From assembly GCF_021272345.1 (NCBI RefSeq), contig NZ_JAJSDQ010000008.1, forward strand, positions 1 to 64,000: 64,000 nt of DNA, in the 5' to 3' direction. Both the position numbers and the translations under genes were made by a program. The DNA comes from Ornithinimicrobium sediminis. Lineage in GTDB: Bacteria > Actinomycetota > Actinomycetes > Actinomycetales > Dermatophilaceae. This document shows positions 51,409-60,835 of the stretch, one piece after another. The first letter of the stretch is position 1. Every line of letters starts with the position of its first letter. The notes under the pieces were generated by a model. That model worked only from the letters and a program-made list of their open reading frames with translations, did not search any database and was not told where the DNA came from.

Positions 51409-52440
51409 GTGAGCCTCCCGAGCACCGTGCAGGCCCCCCGGCCGGAGCTGCTGCACCGCTGCCCGGGCGGCTTGGCACCCGGCGGTCCCGAACCCGTGGT
51501 CGTCGGGCACCGGGGTGCCTGCGGCTACCGCCCGGAGCACACGCTCGCCTCCTACGCGCTGGCGGCGCGGATGGGGGCCGACTACGTGTCGGTGGACCTC
51601 GTGGTCACCGCGGACGAGCAGCTCGTCGCCCGGCACGAGAGTGAGCTGTCCTCCTCGACGGACGTGGCGCGACGACATGAGCTCGCCGACCTGCGGCGGG
51701 TGCGGCACCTGGACGGGTATGCCGTGCAGGGCTGGTTCGCCGACGACCTGACCTTGGACCAGCTGCGTCGTCTGCGGGCCGTGGAGCGCTACCCGCACCT
51801 GCGCCACGGGAGCGTGCTCTACGACGGGCTGCTCGACGTGCCCACACTCGAGGAGGTGCTGCAGCTGAGGGCTGCGCTCGTCGGCCAGCTCGGCCGCGCC
51901 CTCGGGCTGGTGCTCGCCGTGCGGTGCCCGGACCGGCGCCAGGTCACGACGACCTGGCGTCTCCTGCAGCGCCATGACCTGGACCGACCGGACGGCCCGG
52001 TCATGCTGGCCGCGGAGTCACTCACGGTGCTGGAGGCGCTGCGTGCCGAGGGGGCTCGGCTGCCCCTGGCCTGGCGGGCGCTGGCCGGCGAGTGCGAGCC
52101 CACCGACCTCAGGCGTGCCGCCGCCGTGGCCCAGGTGGTGGCGACCGACAAGCAGGTGGTCATGCCACGACGCCTCGACGGCAGGCTCGGCGAGCCGACG
52201 GGCTGGGTGGAGCGGGCGCACCGGCTCGGCCTGGCCGTGCACGCCTGGACGTTCCGCGCCGACAACGTCCACCTGCCCACGGACCTGCAGATCGGCAACG
52301 ACCCCTCGCGGCTGGGGCACGGCGCGCGGGAGATGCGGAGGTTCGCGCGGGCGGGTGTCGACGGCTGGGCCACCGACCACGCGGACCGCGGGGTGCTCGC
52401 ACGCCGCAGCGACGAGCACCCCGCGGTGGGTGGCGCGTGA
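51409..52440 (+). CDS. GDPD-like paralogue with lost metal-binding residues
   Basis: About 343 residues, 40 bases after the first GDPD gene and clearly a tandem copy: VVGHRGACGYRPEHTLASYA mirrors the first protein. HRG (His34) and the second His (76) remain. The Glu of E-x-D is Ser61 (VSVDLV), and the Glu of the ETK motif is Ala170 (LVLAVRCPD, with Lys changed to Arg172). The fold seems kept, and the C-terminal VHAWTFRADN and ATDHAD remain. Most likely inactive as a phosphodiesterase, perhaps binding or regulatory. The start (GTG 51409) has a weak ribosome binding site. Confidence 0.8.
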   Translation: MSLPSTVQAPRPELLHRCPGGLAPGGPEPVVVGHRGACGYRPEHTLASYALAARMGADYVSVDLVVTADEQLVARHESELSSSTDVARRHELADLRRVRHLDGYAVQGWFADDLTLDQLRRLRAVERYPHLRHGSVLYDGLLDVPTLEEVLQLRAALVGQLGRALGLVLAVRCPDRRQVTTTWRLLQRHDLDRPDGPVMLAAESLTVLEALRAEGARLPLAWRALAGECEPTDLRRAAAVAQVVATDKQVVMPRRLDGRLGEPTGWVERAHRLGLAVHAWTFRADNVHLPTDLQIGNDPSRLGHGAREMRRFARAGVDGWATDHADRGVLARRSDEHPAVGGA

Positions 52441-52471
52441 GCGGGGCGCCGACCCGCTCCGAGGACACCGG

Positions 52472-55234
52472 TCAGGCGTCACCACCGGCCGTGCCGGAGG
52501 TGCCGGCCGTGACGTCGTCGATGCGGTACTTCTCCGCCGCCTGCAGGGGCACCTGTGGGTCGATCTCACCACGGTCGGCGAGCATCTGCAGGGCCTTGAC
52601 CGCCATGGAAGGCCCGTCGATGTGGAAGAACCGCCGGGCGGCGGCCCGGGTGTCGGCGAAGCCGAAGCCGTCGGCCCCGAGCGCGTAGTAGTCCTCGGGC
52701 ACCCAGTTGGAGATCTGGTCCTGCACCTGGCGCATCCAGTCGCTCGTCGCCACGACCGGGCCACGCCCCTCCGAGAGCCGGCGGGTCACATAGGGCACCC
52801 TGCGCTCCTCGTCGGGGTGCATGAAGGCGTCCTCGTCGCACGCCATCGCCTCCCGCCGCAGCTCGGACCAGGAGGTCACCGACCACACGTCGGCACTGAC
52901 CCCCCAGTCGTCCCGCAGCAGCTCCTGGGCCTCGACCGCCCACGGGACACCGACACCGGAGGCGAGCAGCCGCACGTTCTTGCCGTCCTCGCCCCCGTCA
53001 CCGGCGCGCAGCAGGTACATCCCCTTGAGGATGCCGTCGACGTCCACGTCCTCCGGCTCGGGCGGCTGGACCATCGGCTCGTTGTAGACGGTGAGGTAGT
53101 AGAGGACGTCCTCGGGGTCCTCGCCGTACATGCGGCGCAGCCCGTCACGCAGGATGTGGGCGATCTCGTAGCCGTAGGCCGGGTCGTAGGACACGACCGC
53201 CGGGTTGGTCGCGGCCAGCAGCTGCGAGTGTCCGTCGGCGTGCTGCAGGCCCTCGCCGGTCAGGGTCGTCCGGCCGGCCGTGGCGCCGACCATGAAGCCG
53301 CGGGTCAGCTGGTCGGTCGCGGCCCAGATGCCGTCTCCGGTGCGCTGGAAGCCGAACATCGAGTAGAAGACGTAGAACGGCACCATCGGCACACCGTGGG
53401 TGTCGTACGACGTCCCGGCCGCCGTGAGCGCGGCGATCGAGCCCGCCTCGTTGATGCCGACGTGCAGGATCTGCCCGCTCACCGACTCCTTGTAGGTGAG
53501 CATCAGGTCGGCGTCGACCGAGGTGTAGTTCTGGCCGTGGACGTTGTAGATCTTCGCCGAGGGGAAGAAGCTGTCCATGCCGAACGTGCGGGCCTCGTCG
53601 GGGATGATCGGCACGATGTGCTTGCCGAACTCCTTGTCGCGCATCAGGTCCTTGAAGATGCGCACGAACGCCATCGTCGTGGCGACGCCCTGCTTGCCCG
53701 AGCCCTTCTTGGCGGCCTTGTAGGCCTCGTCCCCGGGCAGCGTGAGCGGGGTGGCCGCGGCCGGCCGGCGCTCCGGCAGGTAGCCGCCCAGCTTCTGCCG
53801 CCGCTCCTTCATGTAGCGGATCGCCTCGTCGTCCTCACCCGGGTGGTAGTAGGGCGGGGCGTAGGGGTCGGCCTCGAGCTGCTCGTCGGTGATCGGGATC
53901 CGCAGCCCGTCGCGGAAGGCCTTGAGGTCGTCCAGCGTGAGCTTCTTCATCTGGTGCGTCGCGTTGCGGCCGGCGAAGTGGCTGCCGAGGCTGTAGCCCT
54001 TGATGGTGTGAGCCAGGATCACCGTCGGCTGACCGGTGTGGTTCATGGCCGCCTGGTAGGCCGCGAAGACCTTGCGGTAGTCGTGGCCACCGCGCTTGAG
54101 CTTCCACCAGATGTCGTCGTCGGACCAGTCCTTGACGAGCTCCTTGGTGCGCGGGTCGCGCCCGAAGAAGGAGTCGCGGATGAACGCCCCGTCGTTGGCC
54201 CGGAAGGTCTGGAAGTCACCGTCGGGGGTGGTGTTCATGAGGTTGACCAGCGCCCCGGACTTGTCGCCCTCGATGAGCGGGTCCCAGCCACGGCCCCAGA
54301 GGACCTTGATGACGTTCCAGCCGGCCCCCCGGAAGAAGGACTCCAGCTCCTGCACGATCTTGCCGTTGCCGCGGACCGGTCCGTCCAGACGCTGCAGGTT
54401 GCAGTTCACCACGAACGTCAGGTTGTCCAGCTCGTCGTTGGCCGCGACCTGCAGCAGGCCACGCGACTCGGGCTCGTCCATCTCGCCGTCGCCCAGGAAC
54501 GCCCACACATGCTGCTCGGAGGTGTCCTTGAGACCGCGGTTCTGGAGGTACTTGTTGAACTGGGCCTGGTAGATCGCGTTCATCGGGCCCAGACCCATCG
54601 ACACCGTCGGGAACTGCCAGAAGCCCGGCATGTTGCGTGGGTGCGGGTAGGAGGACAGGGTGCGCAGCTCGCCGTCGACGTAGTGCGAGTGTTCCTGGCG
54701 GAAGCCGTTGAGGTCGTCCTCGCCGAGCCGGCCCTCGAGGAAGGCCCGGGCGTACATGCCCGGAGAGGCGTGGCCCTGGAAGAACACCTGGTCGCCGCCG
54801 CCCTCGTGGTCACGGCCGCGCCAGAAGTGGTTGAAGCCGACCTCGTAGAGCGTGGCCGCGGAGGCGTAGGTCGAGATGTGCCCGCCGACGGAGACGTCGG
54901 GGTGCTGGGCCCGGTGCACCATGACGGCGGCGTTCCAGCGCATCCAGGCGCGGTACCGACGCTCCACGTCCTCGTCGCCGGGGAACCAGGGCTCCTCCTC
55001 GGGGCCGATCGTGTTGATGTAGTCGGTGGTCGTCAGCGACGGGATGCCCACCTGCGCCTCCCGAGCCCGCTCCAGCAGGCGGAGCATCAGGTAGCGGGCA
55101 CGGCGGCGCCCACCCGCCTCGATGGCCCCGTCGAGCGAGGCCAGCCACTCCTGCGTCTCCTCGGGATCGGTGTCCGGAATCTGGCTCGGCAGGCCGTTCA
55201 GGATGGGGCCTGAACCGGATCGGTCCTTCGCCAC
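52472..55234 (-). CDS. aceE: Pyruvate dehydrogenase E1 component, homodimeric type
   Basis: A 920-residue thiamine-diphosphate enzyme, the length of AceE proteins. It decarboxylates pyruvate and transfers acetyl to E2 lipoate. The TPP-binding region [14 protein letters not shown], early [20 protein letters not shown] and [17 protein letters not shown] are characteristic. GTG start at 55234 with GAGAGG upstream. It is single, as is usual in actinobacteria, where E2 and E3 are encoded elsewhere. The E1 alpha/beta genes at 23905-25898 form a second, different system. Confidence 0.95.
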   Translation of the reverse strand: MAKDRSGSGPILNGLPSQIPDTDPEETQEWLASLDGAIEAGGRRRARYLMLRLLERAREAQVGIPSLTTTDYINTIGPEEEPWFPGDEDVERRYRAWMRWNAAVMVHRAQHPDVSVGGHISTYASAATLYEVGFNHFWRGRDHEGGGDQVFFQGHASPGMYARAFLEGRLGEDDLNGFRQEHSHYVDGELRTLSSYPHPRNMPGFWQFPTVSMGLGPMNAIYQAQFNKYLQNRGLKDTSEQHVWAFLGDGEMDEPESRGLLQVAANDELDNLTFVVNCNLQRLDGPVRGNGKIVQELESFFRGAGWNVIKVLWGRGWDPLIEGDKSGALVNLMNTTPDGDFQTFRANDGAFIRDSFFGRDPRTKELVKDWSDDDIWWKLKRGGHDYRKVFAAYQAAMNHTGQPTVILAHTIKGYSLGSHFAGRNATHQMKKLTLDDLKAFRDGLRIPITDEQLEADPYAPPYYHPGEDDEAIRYMKERRQKLGGYLPERRPAAATPLTLPGDEAYKAAKKGSGKQGVATTMAFVRIFKDLMRDKEFGKHIVPIIPDEARTFGMDSFFPSAKIYNVHGQNYTSVDADLMLTYKESVSGQILHVGINEAGSIAALTAAGTSYDTHGVPMVPFYVFYSMFGFQRTGDGIWAATDQLTRGFMVGATAGRTTLTGEGLQHADGHSQLLAATNPAVVSYDPAYGYEIAHILRDGLRRMYGEDPEDVLYYLTVYNEPMVQPPEPEDVDVDGILKGMYLLRAGDGGEDGKNVRLLASGVGVPWAVEAQELLRDDWGVSADVWSVTSWSELRREAMACDEDAFMHPDEERRVPYVTRRLSEGRGPVVATSDWMRQVQDQISNWVPEDYYALGADGFGFADTRAAARRFFHIDGPSMAVKALQMLADRGEIDPQVPLQAAEKYRIDDVTAGTSGTAGGDA

Positions 55235-55393
55235 GACACGTCCTCTCTGTTGCGGGTCACTTCGCTTCGCCTCAGTCTGTCACGGCGGTATGCCGCGTGC
55301 CGTCGCGCGTAGGAGCGTGCGCAGCCGCGTTGGCTTTACAAGTGGAGACCCGTCCGGTTGGCTTGGCGCCACACCAGCAGGAGGGAGCGGGAC

Positions 55394-55807
55394 GTGGTAG
55401 GCACCGAGAGCGGCCGTGTGGCCGGACCGGTGGACAAGCTGGGCTTCCGGCCCGGCCATGTCGTCATGGAGTTCGGGTTCGACGACGACGTGGACGCGGA
55501 CCTCCGCGAGTCCGTCGAGGACGTCGTCGGGAGCGAGCTGGAGGACGACGCCTACGACGGCGTCGTGGACGCGGTCCTGCTCTGGTGGCGCGACGGTGAC
55601 GGCGACCTCACCGACGAGCTCGTCGACGCCCTCACGATGGTGGAGGAGGGTGGCTTCATCGCCCTCCTCACACCGGGCAAGGGCCGCAGCGACCGGGTCG
55701 AGGCCTTCGCTGTCCAGGAGGCCTGCACGACGTCCGGCCTGACGGCCAGCGGCGCCGTCCCCGTCGGTCGCGACTGGCTCGCCCAGCGGCTGGTGGGCCG
55801 CAAGTGA
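55394..55807 (+). CDS. DUF3052 family protein
   Basis: A 137-residue cytoplasmic protein of an actinobacteria-specific family of unknown function. Conserved text is VDKLGFRPGHVVMEFGFDDD, DAVLLWWRDGDGDLTDELVD and a C-terminal DWLAQRLVGRK. I placed the start at GTG 55394, with GGAGGG eight bases upstream; longer readings lack such a site. It is divergent from aceE, and its stop overlaps the next gene (GTGA). The same pairing with an AhpE-type peroxiredoxin is known in other actinobacteria, so the two may work together. Confidence 0.88.
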   Translation: MVGTESGRVAGPVDKLGFRPGHVVMEFGFDDDVDADLRESVEDVVGSELEDDAYDGVVDAVLLWWRDGDGDLTDELVDALTMVEEGGFIALLTPGKGRSDRVEAFAVQEACTTSGLTASGAVPVGRDWLAQRLVGRK

Positions 55808-56295
55808 GCGCACCGCACCAGCAGGGGAGCCCCGGCGTCGGGGACCCCGCCCCCGACTTCACGCTGCGCGACCAGTACGGCCAGCAGGTCACGTTGTCCC
55901 AGGCCGTGCAGGACAAGCACGCACTGCTGGTCTTCTTCCCGTTCGCCTTCTCCGGCATCTGTGCCGGGGAGCTCCTGGAGATCCAGCTCAACATCGACCG
56001 GTTCAGCAACGAGCACGTGCAGGTCTACGGCATCTGCTGCGACGGTGCCCCGGCGATCAAGGCTTGGGCCGCCCACGAGGGCTACCGTTTCCCTCTCCTG
56101 TCCGACTTCTGGCCGCACGGCCAGGTCGCCCGTGCCTACGGTGTGCTCCACGAGGAGTCCGGCATGCCTGTGCGCGGCACCTTCCTTGTCGACCCCGGGA
56201 TGACGGTGCGCTGGGCGCTGGTCTTCGGTCCCGGCGAACAGCGCGACATCGGCGTCCTGCACGACGCCGTGAAAGGCCTGCCCCGGCCGGCCTGA
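55804..56295 (+). CDS. ahpE: AhpE-type one-cysteine peroxiredoxin
   Basis: A 163-residue peroxide-reducing enzyme. The peroxidatic Cys53 is in FFPFAFSGICAGEL, matching mycobacterial AhpE. FPLLSDFWPHGQVARAYGV and RGTFLVDP are also AhpE-like. There is no classical resolving Cys, though two cysteines (GICCDG) occur at about residues 78-79, which is unusual for the family. The GTG overlaps the DUF3052 stop by four bases. It uses a low-molecular-weight thiol or thioredoxin-like reductant. Confidence 0.9.
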   Translation: MSAPHQQGSPGVGDPAPDFTLRDQYGQQVTLSQAVQDKHALLVFFPFAFSGICAGELLEIQLNIDRFSNEHVQVYGICCDGAPAIKAWAAHEGYRFPLLSDFWPHGQVARAYGVLHEESGMPVRGTFLVDPGMTVRWALVFGPGEQRDIGVLHDAVKGLPRPA

Positions 56296-56340
56296 CAGAA
56301 TGAGCGATCGGCGCGTGCCCACCCGGGGCTGCGCCGTCAG

Positions 56341-56413
56341 GGGCCTGTAGCTCAGGTGGTAGAGCACCGCGTTTACACCGCGGATGTCGTCGGTTCGAGC
56401 CCGGCCGGGCCCA
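56341..56413 (+). tRNA. tRNA-Val (TAC)
   Basis: A full cloverleaf: acceptor GGGCCTG/CGGGCCC, D arm GCTC...GAGC, anticodon stem CCGCG/CGCGG with loop TTTACAC (anticodon TAC) and T arm GTCGG/CCGGC with loop TTCGAGC. CCA is not encoded. The next gene's GTG begins two bases after the discriminator base. Confidence 0.93.
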
Positions 56414-56414
56414 C

Positions 56415-57308
56415 GTGGACACCTCACCTGCCGTCGCGAGCCTGCGTGAGGTGGTGGCTGCCCTGGAGCAGCTCTACCCTCCCGAGCACGCCCAGTCGTG
56501 GGACCGGGTCGGGCTGGTCGCCGGTGACCCGGACCAGCCGGTGCGGCGGGTGCTCCTGGCGGTGGACCCCACCCTGGCGGTGATCGCCGAGGCACAGGAG
56601 CGTGCTGCCGACCTGGTCGTCACCCACCACCCGCTGCTGCTGCGCGGCATCCACTCGGTCGCCACCACCACGGCCAAGGGGGCTGCGGTCACAGCGCTCG
56701 TCGTGTCGGACACCGCCCTCTACTGCGCACACACCAACGCTGATGTCGCCGACCCGGGGGTGGGCCAGGCCCTGGCCCTCGCCTGCGGTCTGGGTCACAC
56801 CGAGGCGCTGGTCGTCACCGAAGGCCGCGAGCTCGGTCGCGTGGGCGACCTCACCGAGTCCTGCTCACTGGGTGACCTCGCCCGGCGCCTGGCCGACCGG
56901 CTGCCCCCGACCGCGGGCGGGATCCGGGTCAGCGGGCCACCCGAGGCGCGGGTGCGCCGGGTGGCCGTGCTGGGTGGCGCGGGGGACACCGCCTTCCCGC
57001 AGGTGCGGGCCTGCGACGCCGACGTCTACGTGACGTCCGACCTCCGCCACCACCCCGCACTCGAGGCCCGCGAGGAGGCCGCCGTGGGTGACGGTCGTCC
57101 CTACCTCGTCGACGCCGGCCACTACGCCAGCGAGTGGCTCTGGCTGCCCAGCCTGGCGGAGCGGCTCGGCGCTGCGATGGAGGCCGCGGGCACTACGGTG
57201 GAGATCGAGATCTCCTCGGTCCGGACGGACCCCTGGGACTTCGTGGTGGGAGCTGCGGGCCCGGAGACGACCACCCCCAGCACTCAGACCAAGCGAGGTA
57301 TGCCGTGA
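56415..57308 (+). CDS. Nif3-like dinuclear metal protein (YbgI/YqfO family)
   Basis: A 297-residue Nif3 family protein. REVVAALEQLYPPEHAQSWD and VGLVAGDPDQP form the N-terminal half; VTHHPLLLRG carries metal-binding His; CAHTNADVADPGVGQAL follows; VDAGHYASEW at the C-terminus completes the site. Often annotated GTP cyclohydrolase I type 2 homologue, but function is not settled. GTG start just after tRNA-Val, with no room for a ribosome binding site outside the tRNA, so translation may be leaderless after tRNA processing. Overlaps the next gene by GTGA. Confidence 0.88.
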   Translation: MDTSPAVASLREVVAALEQLYPPEHAQSWDRVGLVAGDPDQPVRRVLLAVDPTLAVIAEAQERAADLVVTHHPLLLRGIHSVATTTAKGAAVTALVVSDTALYCAHTNADVADPGVGQALALACGLGHTEALVVTEGRELGRVGDLTESCSLGDLARRLADRLPPTAGGIRVSGPPEARVRRVAVLGGAGDTAFPQVRACDADVYVTSDLRHHPALEAREEAAVGDGRPYLVDAGHYASEWLWLPSLAERLGAAMEAAGTTVEIEISSVRTDPWDFVVGAAGPETTTPSTQTKRGMP

Positions 57309-58042
57309 AAGCCGACCCGAGCCGCCAGGCGAGACTGCTCGACCTGCAGGCCCTCGACACCCGTCTGGCCCAGCTGGACCATCGTGCGCGGTCGCTGCCG
57401 GAGCACGCCGACGCGGCACAGCTCACCGAGCGGCTCGGAGACCTGGAGGCGGAGGTCGTGCGGACGCGCACCGCCCAGCAGGACGTCCAGCGTGAGCTCA
57501 CCAAGGCAGAGGCCGACGTCCAGCTCGTGCGTGACCGGGCCGAGCGCAACCGCACGCGTCTGGAGGTGGGCACCGGGACGGCGCGTGACCTGCAGGGGCT
57601 ACAGCACGAGCTGGAGTCGCTGGCCCGACGTCAGGAGGTGCTCGAGGACCTCGAGATCGAGGTCATGGAGCGCGCCGAGACCGCCGACGCGGCCGCCCTC
57701 CAGGCAGAACGGGCTCGTGACGAAGCCCTCGAGCAGCTCCAGCAGGTCACCGCTCGCCGGGACGCGCTGCTCGCCGAGGTGCAGGCCGAGCGGGCGGAGG
57801 TGGCAGCTGGACGCGACGGTCTGGTCGGCGAGGTGGGGGCGGACCTGGTCGCTCTCTACGAGCGGATCCGAGCCCACAGCGGCACTGGCGCGGCCCCGCT
57901 GCAGGCCCGCCGCTGCGGAGGCTGTCACATGGAGCTCAACCCGGTGGTGCTGAGCAGGATCAAGGCCGCTGAGGAGGACGAGGTGCTGCGCTGTGAGGAC
58001 TGCAGCCGGATCCTGGTCCGCACCGACGAGTCGGGGTCCTGA
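57305..58042 (+). CDS. Coiled-coil zinc-ribbon protein (DUF164 type)
   Basis: A 245-residue protein, mostly long coiled coil from about residues 15 to 185 (heptads rich in Leu, Ala, Glu, Arg). It ends in a four-Cys zinc ribbon, RRCGGCHMELNPVVLSRI then VLRCEDCSRILVR. Close to mycobacterial Rv2229c in place and form. A role in nucleic-acid or ribosome-related processes is proposed for the family; there is no specific evidence here. It overlaps the Nif3 gene start (GTGA) and is followed directly by the RNase H fusion. Confidence 0.88.
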   Translation: MKADPSRQARLLDLQALDTRLAQLDHRARSLPEHADAAQLTERLGDLEAEVVRTRTAQQDVQRELTKAEADVQLVRDRAERNRTRLEVGTGTARDLQGLQHELESLARRQEVLEDLEIEVMERAETADAAALQAERARDEALEQLQQVTARRDALLAEVQAERAEVAAGRDGLVGEVGADLVALYERIRAHSGTGAAPLQARRCGGCHMELNPVVLSRIKAAEEDEVLRCEDCSRILVRTDESGS

Positions 58043-58043
58043 G

Positions 58044-59261
58044 GTGGGCCGGTCCCGCCGGCTCCTCGTCGAGGCGGACGGTGGGTCGCGTGGCAACCCG
58101 GGAGTTGCCGGCTACGGCGCGCTGGTGCGGGACGCGGGGTCCGGCAGGGTGCTCGCCGAGCGCGCCGCCCCCCTGGGGCGCGCGTCCAACAACGTCGCCG
58201 AGTACCAAGGCCTCATCGCCGGGCTGCAGGCCGTGCTCGACCTCGGTCTCGCGGACGGTGCCGAGGTCGCTGTCCGGATGGACTCCAAGCTCGTCGTGGA
58301 GCAGATGGCCGGGCGGTGGAAGATCAAGCACGAGGACATGCGACGCCTCGCGCTGCAGGCCAGGGACCTCGTGCGTCAGATCGAGGCGGCCGGTGGCGCG
58401 GTCTCCTGGACCTGGGTGCCACGGGCCGCCAACGGACCGGCGGACGCGCTGTCGAACGTCGGCATGGACGGGCGCACGGTGCATCACGACCACCGCGAGG
58501 ACCTCGCGGAGAAGGACCCGCCGGACGGCGGCCCCGTCGCGGCGACCCCGACCTTCGGGGAGGGCCGCGCGCCGGTCGCCGATGTGGTGCTGTCGACAGA
58601 GACCACCCCGACCTTGGAGGGCTCCTGCCGCCTCGTGCTGGTGCGGCACGGGGTCACCGACTTCACGACGTCTCGGCGGCTGGACGGCCGCGGTGGCGCG
58701 GACCCCGAGCTCAACCGGCTGGGCCGGGCGCAGGCCGCGGCGGCGGCCGGTGCCGTGCGCGCCCTGCTCGAGCGTTCCGAGCAGGGACCGGTCAGCGTGA
58801 TGACCTCTGAGCTGCGACGGGCTCGCCAGACCGGCGCGGCGCTGGCCCGCGAGCTGGGGGTTGAGCCGGAGACGGACCCGGACTGGGACGAGCAGGGCTT
58901 CGGCGACTGGGACGGTCTCACGATGGAGGAGCTGGCCCGCGACTTCCGCGAGGAGCTGCACCGCCTGCGGGTGGACGCCGACTACGCCAGGCCGGGCGGG
59001 GAGAGCCACCGGCAGCTGGCGGCGCGGGTCTCGGACGCCTTCGGCCGAGCGGTGCGTCGCGGGGGCACCGTGGTCGTGGCGACCCATCGCAAGCCCGTCA
59101 TGTGCGTGCTGGCCCAGGTGCTCGGGATCGACCACGACCGGGTCTGGTCGGTCGCCACGGCACCCACGTCCCTGACCGCCTTCGAGGTCTGGCCGGACGG
59201 TGGCGTCCAGGTGGCCTTCGTGAACGACACCCACCACCTGCACGGCCTGGACGGCTCGTGA
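58044..59261 (+). CDS. Bifunctional RNase HI/phosphatase
   Basis: A 405-residue fusion. N-terminal RNase HI domain (about 1-140): VEADGGSRGNPGVAGYGALV, NNVAEYQGLIAGL and RMDSKLVVEQ supply the acidic metal ligands. C-terminal histidine phosphatase domain (about 195-400): LVLVRHGVTDF with the catalytic His, and SELRRARQTG. The same fusion is known in mycobacteria (Rv2228c), where the first part degrades RNA in RNA/DNA hybrids and the second is an acid or alpha-ribazole-type phosphatase. GTG start. Last of a three-gene operon after tRNA-Val. Confidence 0.9.
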   Translation: MGRSRRLLVEADGGSRGNPGVAGYGALVRDAGSGRVLAERAAPLGRASNNVAEYQGLIAGLQAVLDLGLADGAEVAVRMDSKLVVEQMAGRWKIKHEDMRRLALQARDLVRQIEAAGGAVSWTWVPRAANGPADALSNVGMDGRTVHHDHREDLAEKDPPDGGPVAATPTFGEGRAPVADVVLSTETTPTLEGSCRLVLVRHGVTDFTTSRRLDGRGGADPELNRLGRAQAAAAAGAVRALLERSEQGPVSVMTSELRRARQTGAALARELGVEPETDPDWDEQGFGDWDGLTMEELARDFREELHRLRVDADYARPGGESHRQLAARVSDAFGRAVRRGGTVVVATHRKPVMCVLAQVLGIDHDRVWSVATAPTSLTAFEVWPDGGVQVAFVNDTHHLHGLDGS

Positions 59262-59464
59262 CGCGCCGTTCGGCTGCCCGGGCAGGACGCCGCCCCACCC
59301 CGAGCACCGGAGGGCATGCGGCATACGACGGCCTGCAGGGTGTCACCAAGGCCGGGTTATGGTTGGCCCCGTCGTGTCACGGTCCGCGGCCCGCCCGCCC
59401 ACGGCGCGCCGCACGAGCCTCCGCGACCCCGACCACCCTGCCCGCGACCGAGGACTGACATCGC

Positions 59465-60829
59465 ATGCGCTACGCCGAATCCATCATCGACCTGGTGGGC
59501 CACACCCCCCTGGTCAAGCTCAACCACGTCACCGGTGACGTGCGGGCCACCGTGCTGGCGAAGGTCGAGTACCTCAACCCGGGTGGCTCGGTGAAGGACC
59601 GCATCGCGACGCGCATCATCGACGCCGCCGAGGCCGACGGGCTGCTCGGGCCCGGTGGCACGATCGTGGAGCCGACGAGCGGCAACACCGGGGTGGGGCT
59701 GGCGCTCGTGGCGCAGCAGCGCGGCTACCGCTGTGTGTTCGTGTGCCCGGACAAGGTCGGCGAGGACAAGCTCAACGTGCTGCGTGCCTACGGGGCCGAG
59801 GTCGTCGTCTGCCCCACGTCGGTCGCGCCGGACCACCCGGACTCCTACTACAGCGTGAGCGACCGGCTGGCCCGCGAGATCGAGGGCGCGTACAAGCCCA
59901 ACCAGTACGAGAACCCGCACGGCCCGAGGAGCCACTACGAGACCACGGGGCCGGAGATCTGGGAGGACACCGAAGGGCGCGTCACGCACTTCGTGGCTGG
60001 TGTCGGCACGGGCGGCACGATCACCGGCACCGGGCGGTACCTCAAGGAGGTCTCCGGAGGCCGGGTGAGGGTCGTCGGTGCCGACCCGGAGGGCTCGGTC
60101 TACTCCGGTGGCACGGGACGGCCGTACCTGGTGGAGGGCGTCGGCGAGGACATCTGGCCCGGTGCGTACGACCCGTCGGTGCCGGACGAGATCGTCGCCG
60201 TGAGCGACGCCGAGTCCTTCGCGATGACCCGCCGGCTGGCCCGGGAGGAGGGGCTGCTGGTGGGGGGCTCCTGTGGCATGGCGGTCGTCGCCGCGCTGCG
60301 CGTCGCCCGTGACCTCGGCCCGGACGACGTCGTCGTGGTGATCCTGCCCGACGGCGGCCGTGGCTACCTCGGCAAGATCTTCAACGACACCTGGATGCGC
60401 AGCTACGGCTTCGTTCCGGCCTCGCAGGAGAAGACCGTGCGCGACGTCGTGAGCAGCAAGAGCGGCGACCTGCCGGCGCTCGTCCACGCCCACCCGACCG
60501 ACACCGTGCGCGACGCCGTGTCGATGATGTCCCAGTACGGGGTCTCGCAGCTGCTCGTGCTCTCCGCCGAGCCACCCGTGGTGATGGGAGAGGTCGTGGG
60601 CGCGGTCAACGAGCGTGACCTTCTCGACGCGGTGTTCCACGGCGAGGTGCGGATGAGCGACACCGTCGCCACCGTGGTGGGCCCGCCGCTGGGGCTCATC
60701 GGGGTCGGTGAGACCGTGGCTGCGGCCCGCGAGGCCCTGGCCTCGACCGACGCCCTGCTCGTGACCGAGGACGGCAAGCCCGTGGCCGTCCTCACCCGAC
60801 CCGACCTGCTGACCTTCCTCTCGGAGTGA
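59465..60829 (+). CDS. cbs: Cystathionine beta-synthase
   Basis: A 454-residue PLP enzyme. It condenses serine (or O-acetylserine) and homocysteine to cystathionine. PLP Lys44 is in NPGGSVKDRIA. EPTSGNTGVGLALVAQQ and GVGTGGTITGTGRYLK bind the cofactor phosphate. The C-terminal part (about 335-454) holds two CBS motifs (DTVRDAVSMMSQYGVSQLLV, VGETVAAAREALAST), a regulatory module. It starts at ATG 59465 after a 203-base leader without a recognisable gene; TATGGT near 59359 could be a -10. It forms a pair with the next gene. Confidence 0.93.
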   Translation: MRYAESIIDLVGHTPLVKLNHVTGDVRATVLAKVEYLNPGGSVKDRIATRIIDAAEADGLLGPGGTIVEPTSGNTGVGLALVAQQRGYRCVFVCPDKVGEDKLNVLRAYGAEVVVCPTSVAPDHPDSYYSVSDRLAREIEGAYKPNQYENPHGPRSHYETTGPEIWEDTEGRVTHFVAGVGTGGTITGTGRYLKEVSGGRVRVVGADPEGSVYSGGTGRPYLVEGVGEDIWPGAYDPSVPDEIVAVSDAESFAMTRRLAREEGLLVGGSCGMAVVAALRVARDLGPDDVVVVILPDGGRGYLGKIFNDTWMRSYGFVPASQEKTVRDVVSSKSGDLPALVHAHPTDTVRDAVSMMSQYGVSQLLVLSAEPPVVMGEVVGAVNERDLLDAVFHGEVRMSDTVATVVGPPLGLIGVGETVAAAREALASTDALLVTEDGKPVAVLTRPDLLTFLSE

Positions 60830-60835
60830 TCTGAC

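Noticed and set aside
59262-59464. Riboswitch or attenuator before cbs
   Set aside because: I found no convincing SAM-type or T-box structure in the 203-base leader, only GC-rich sequence with a possible -10.
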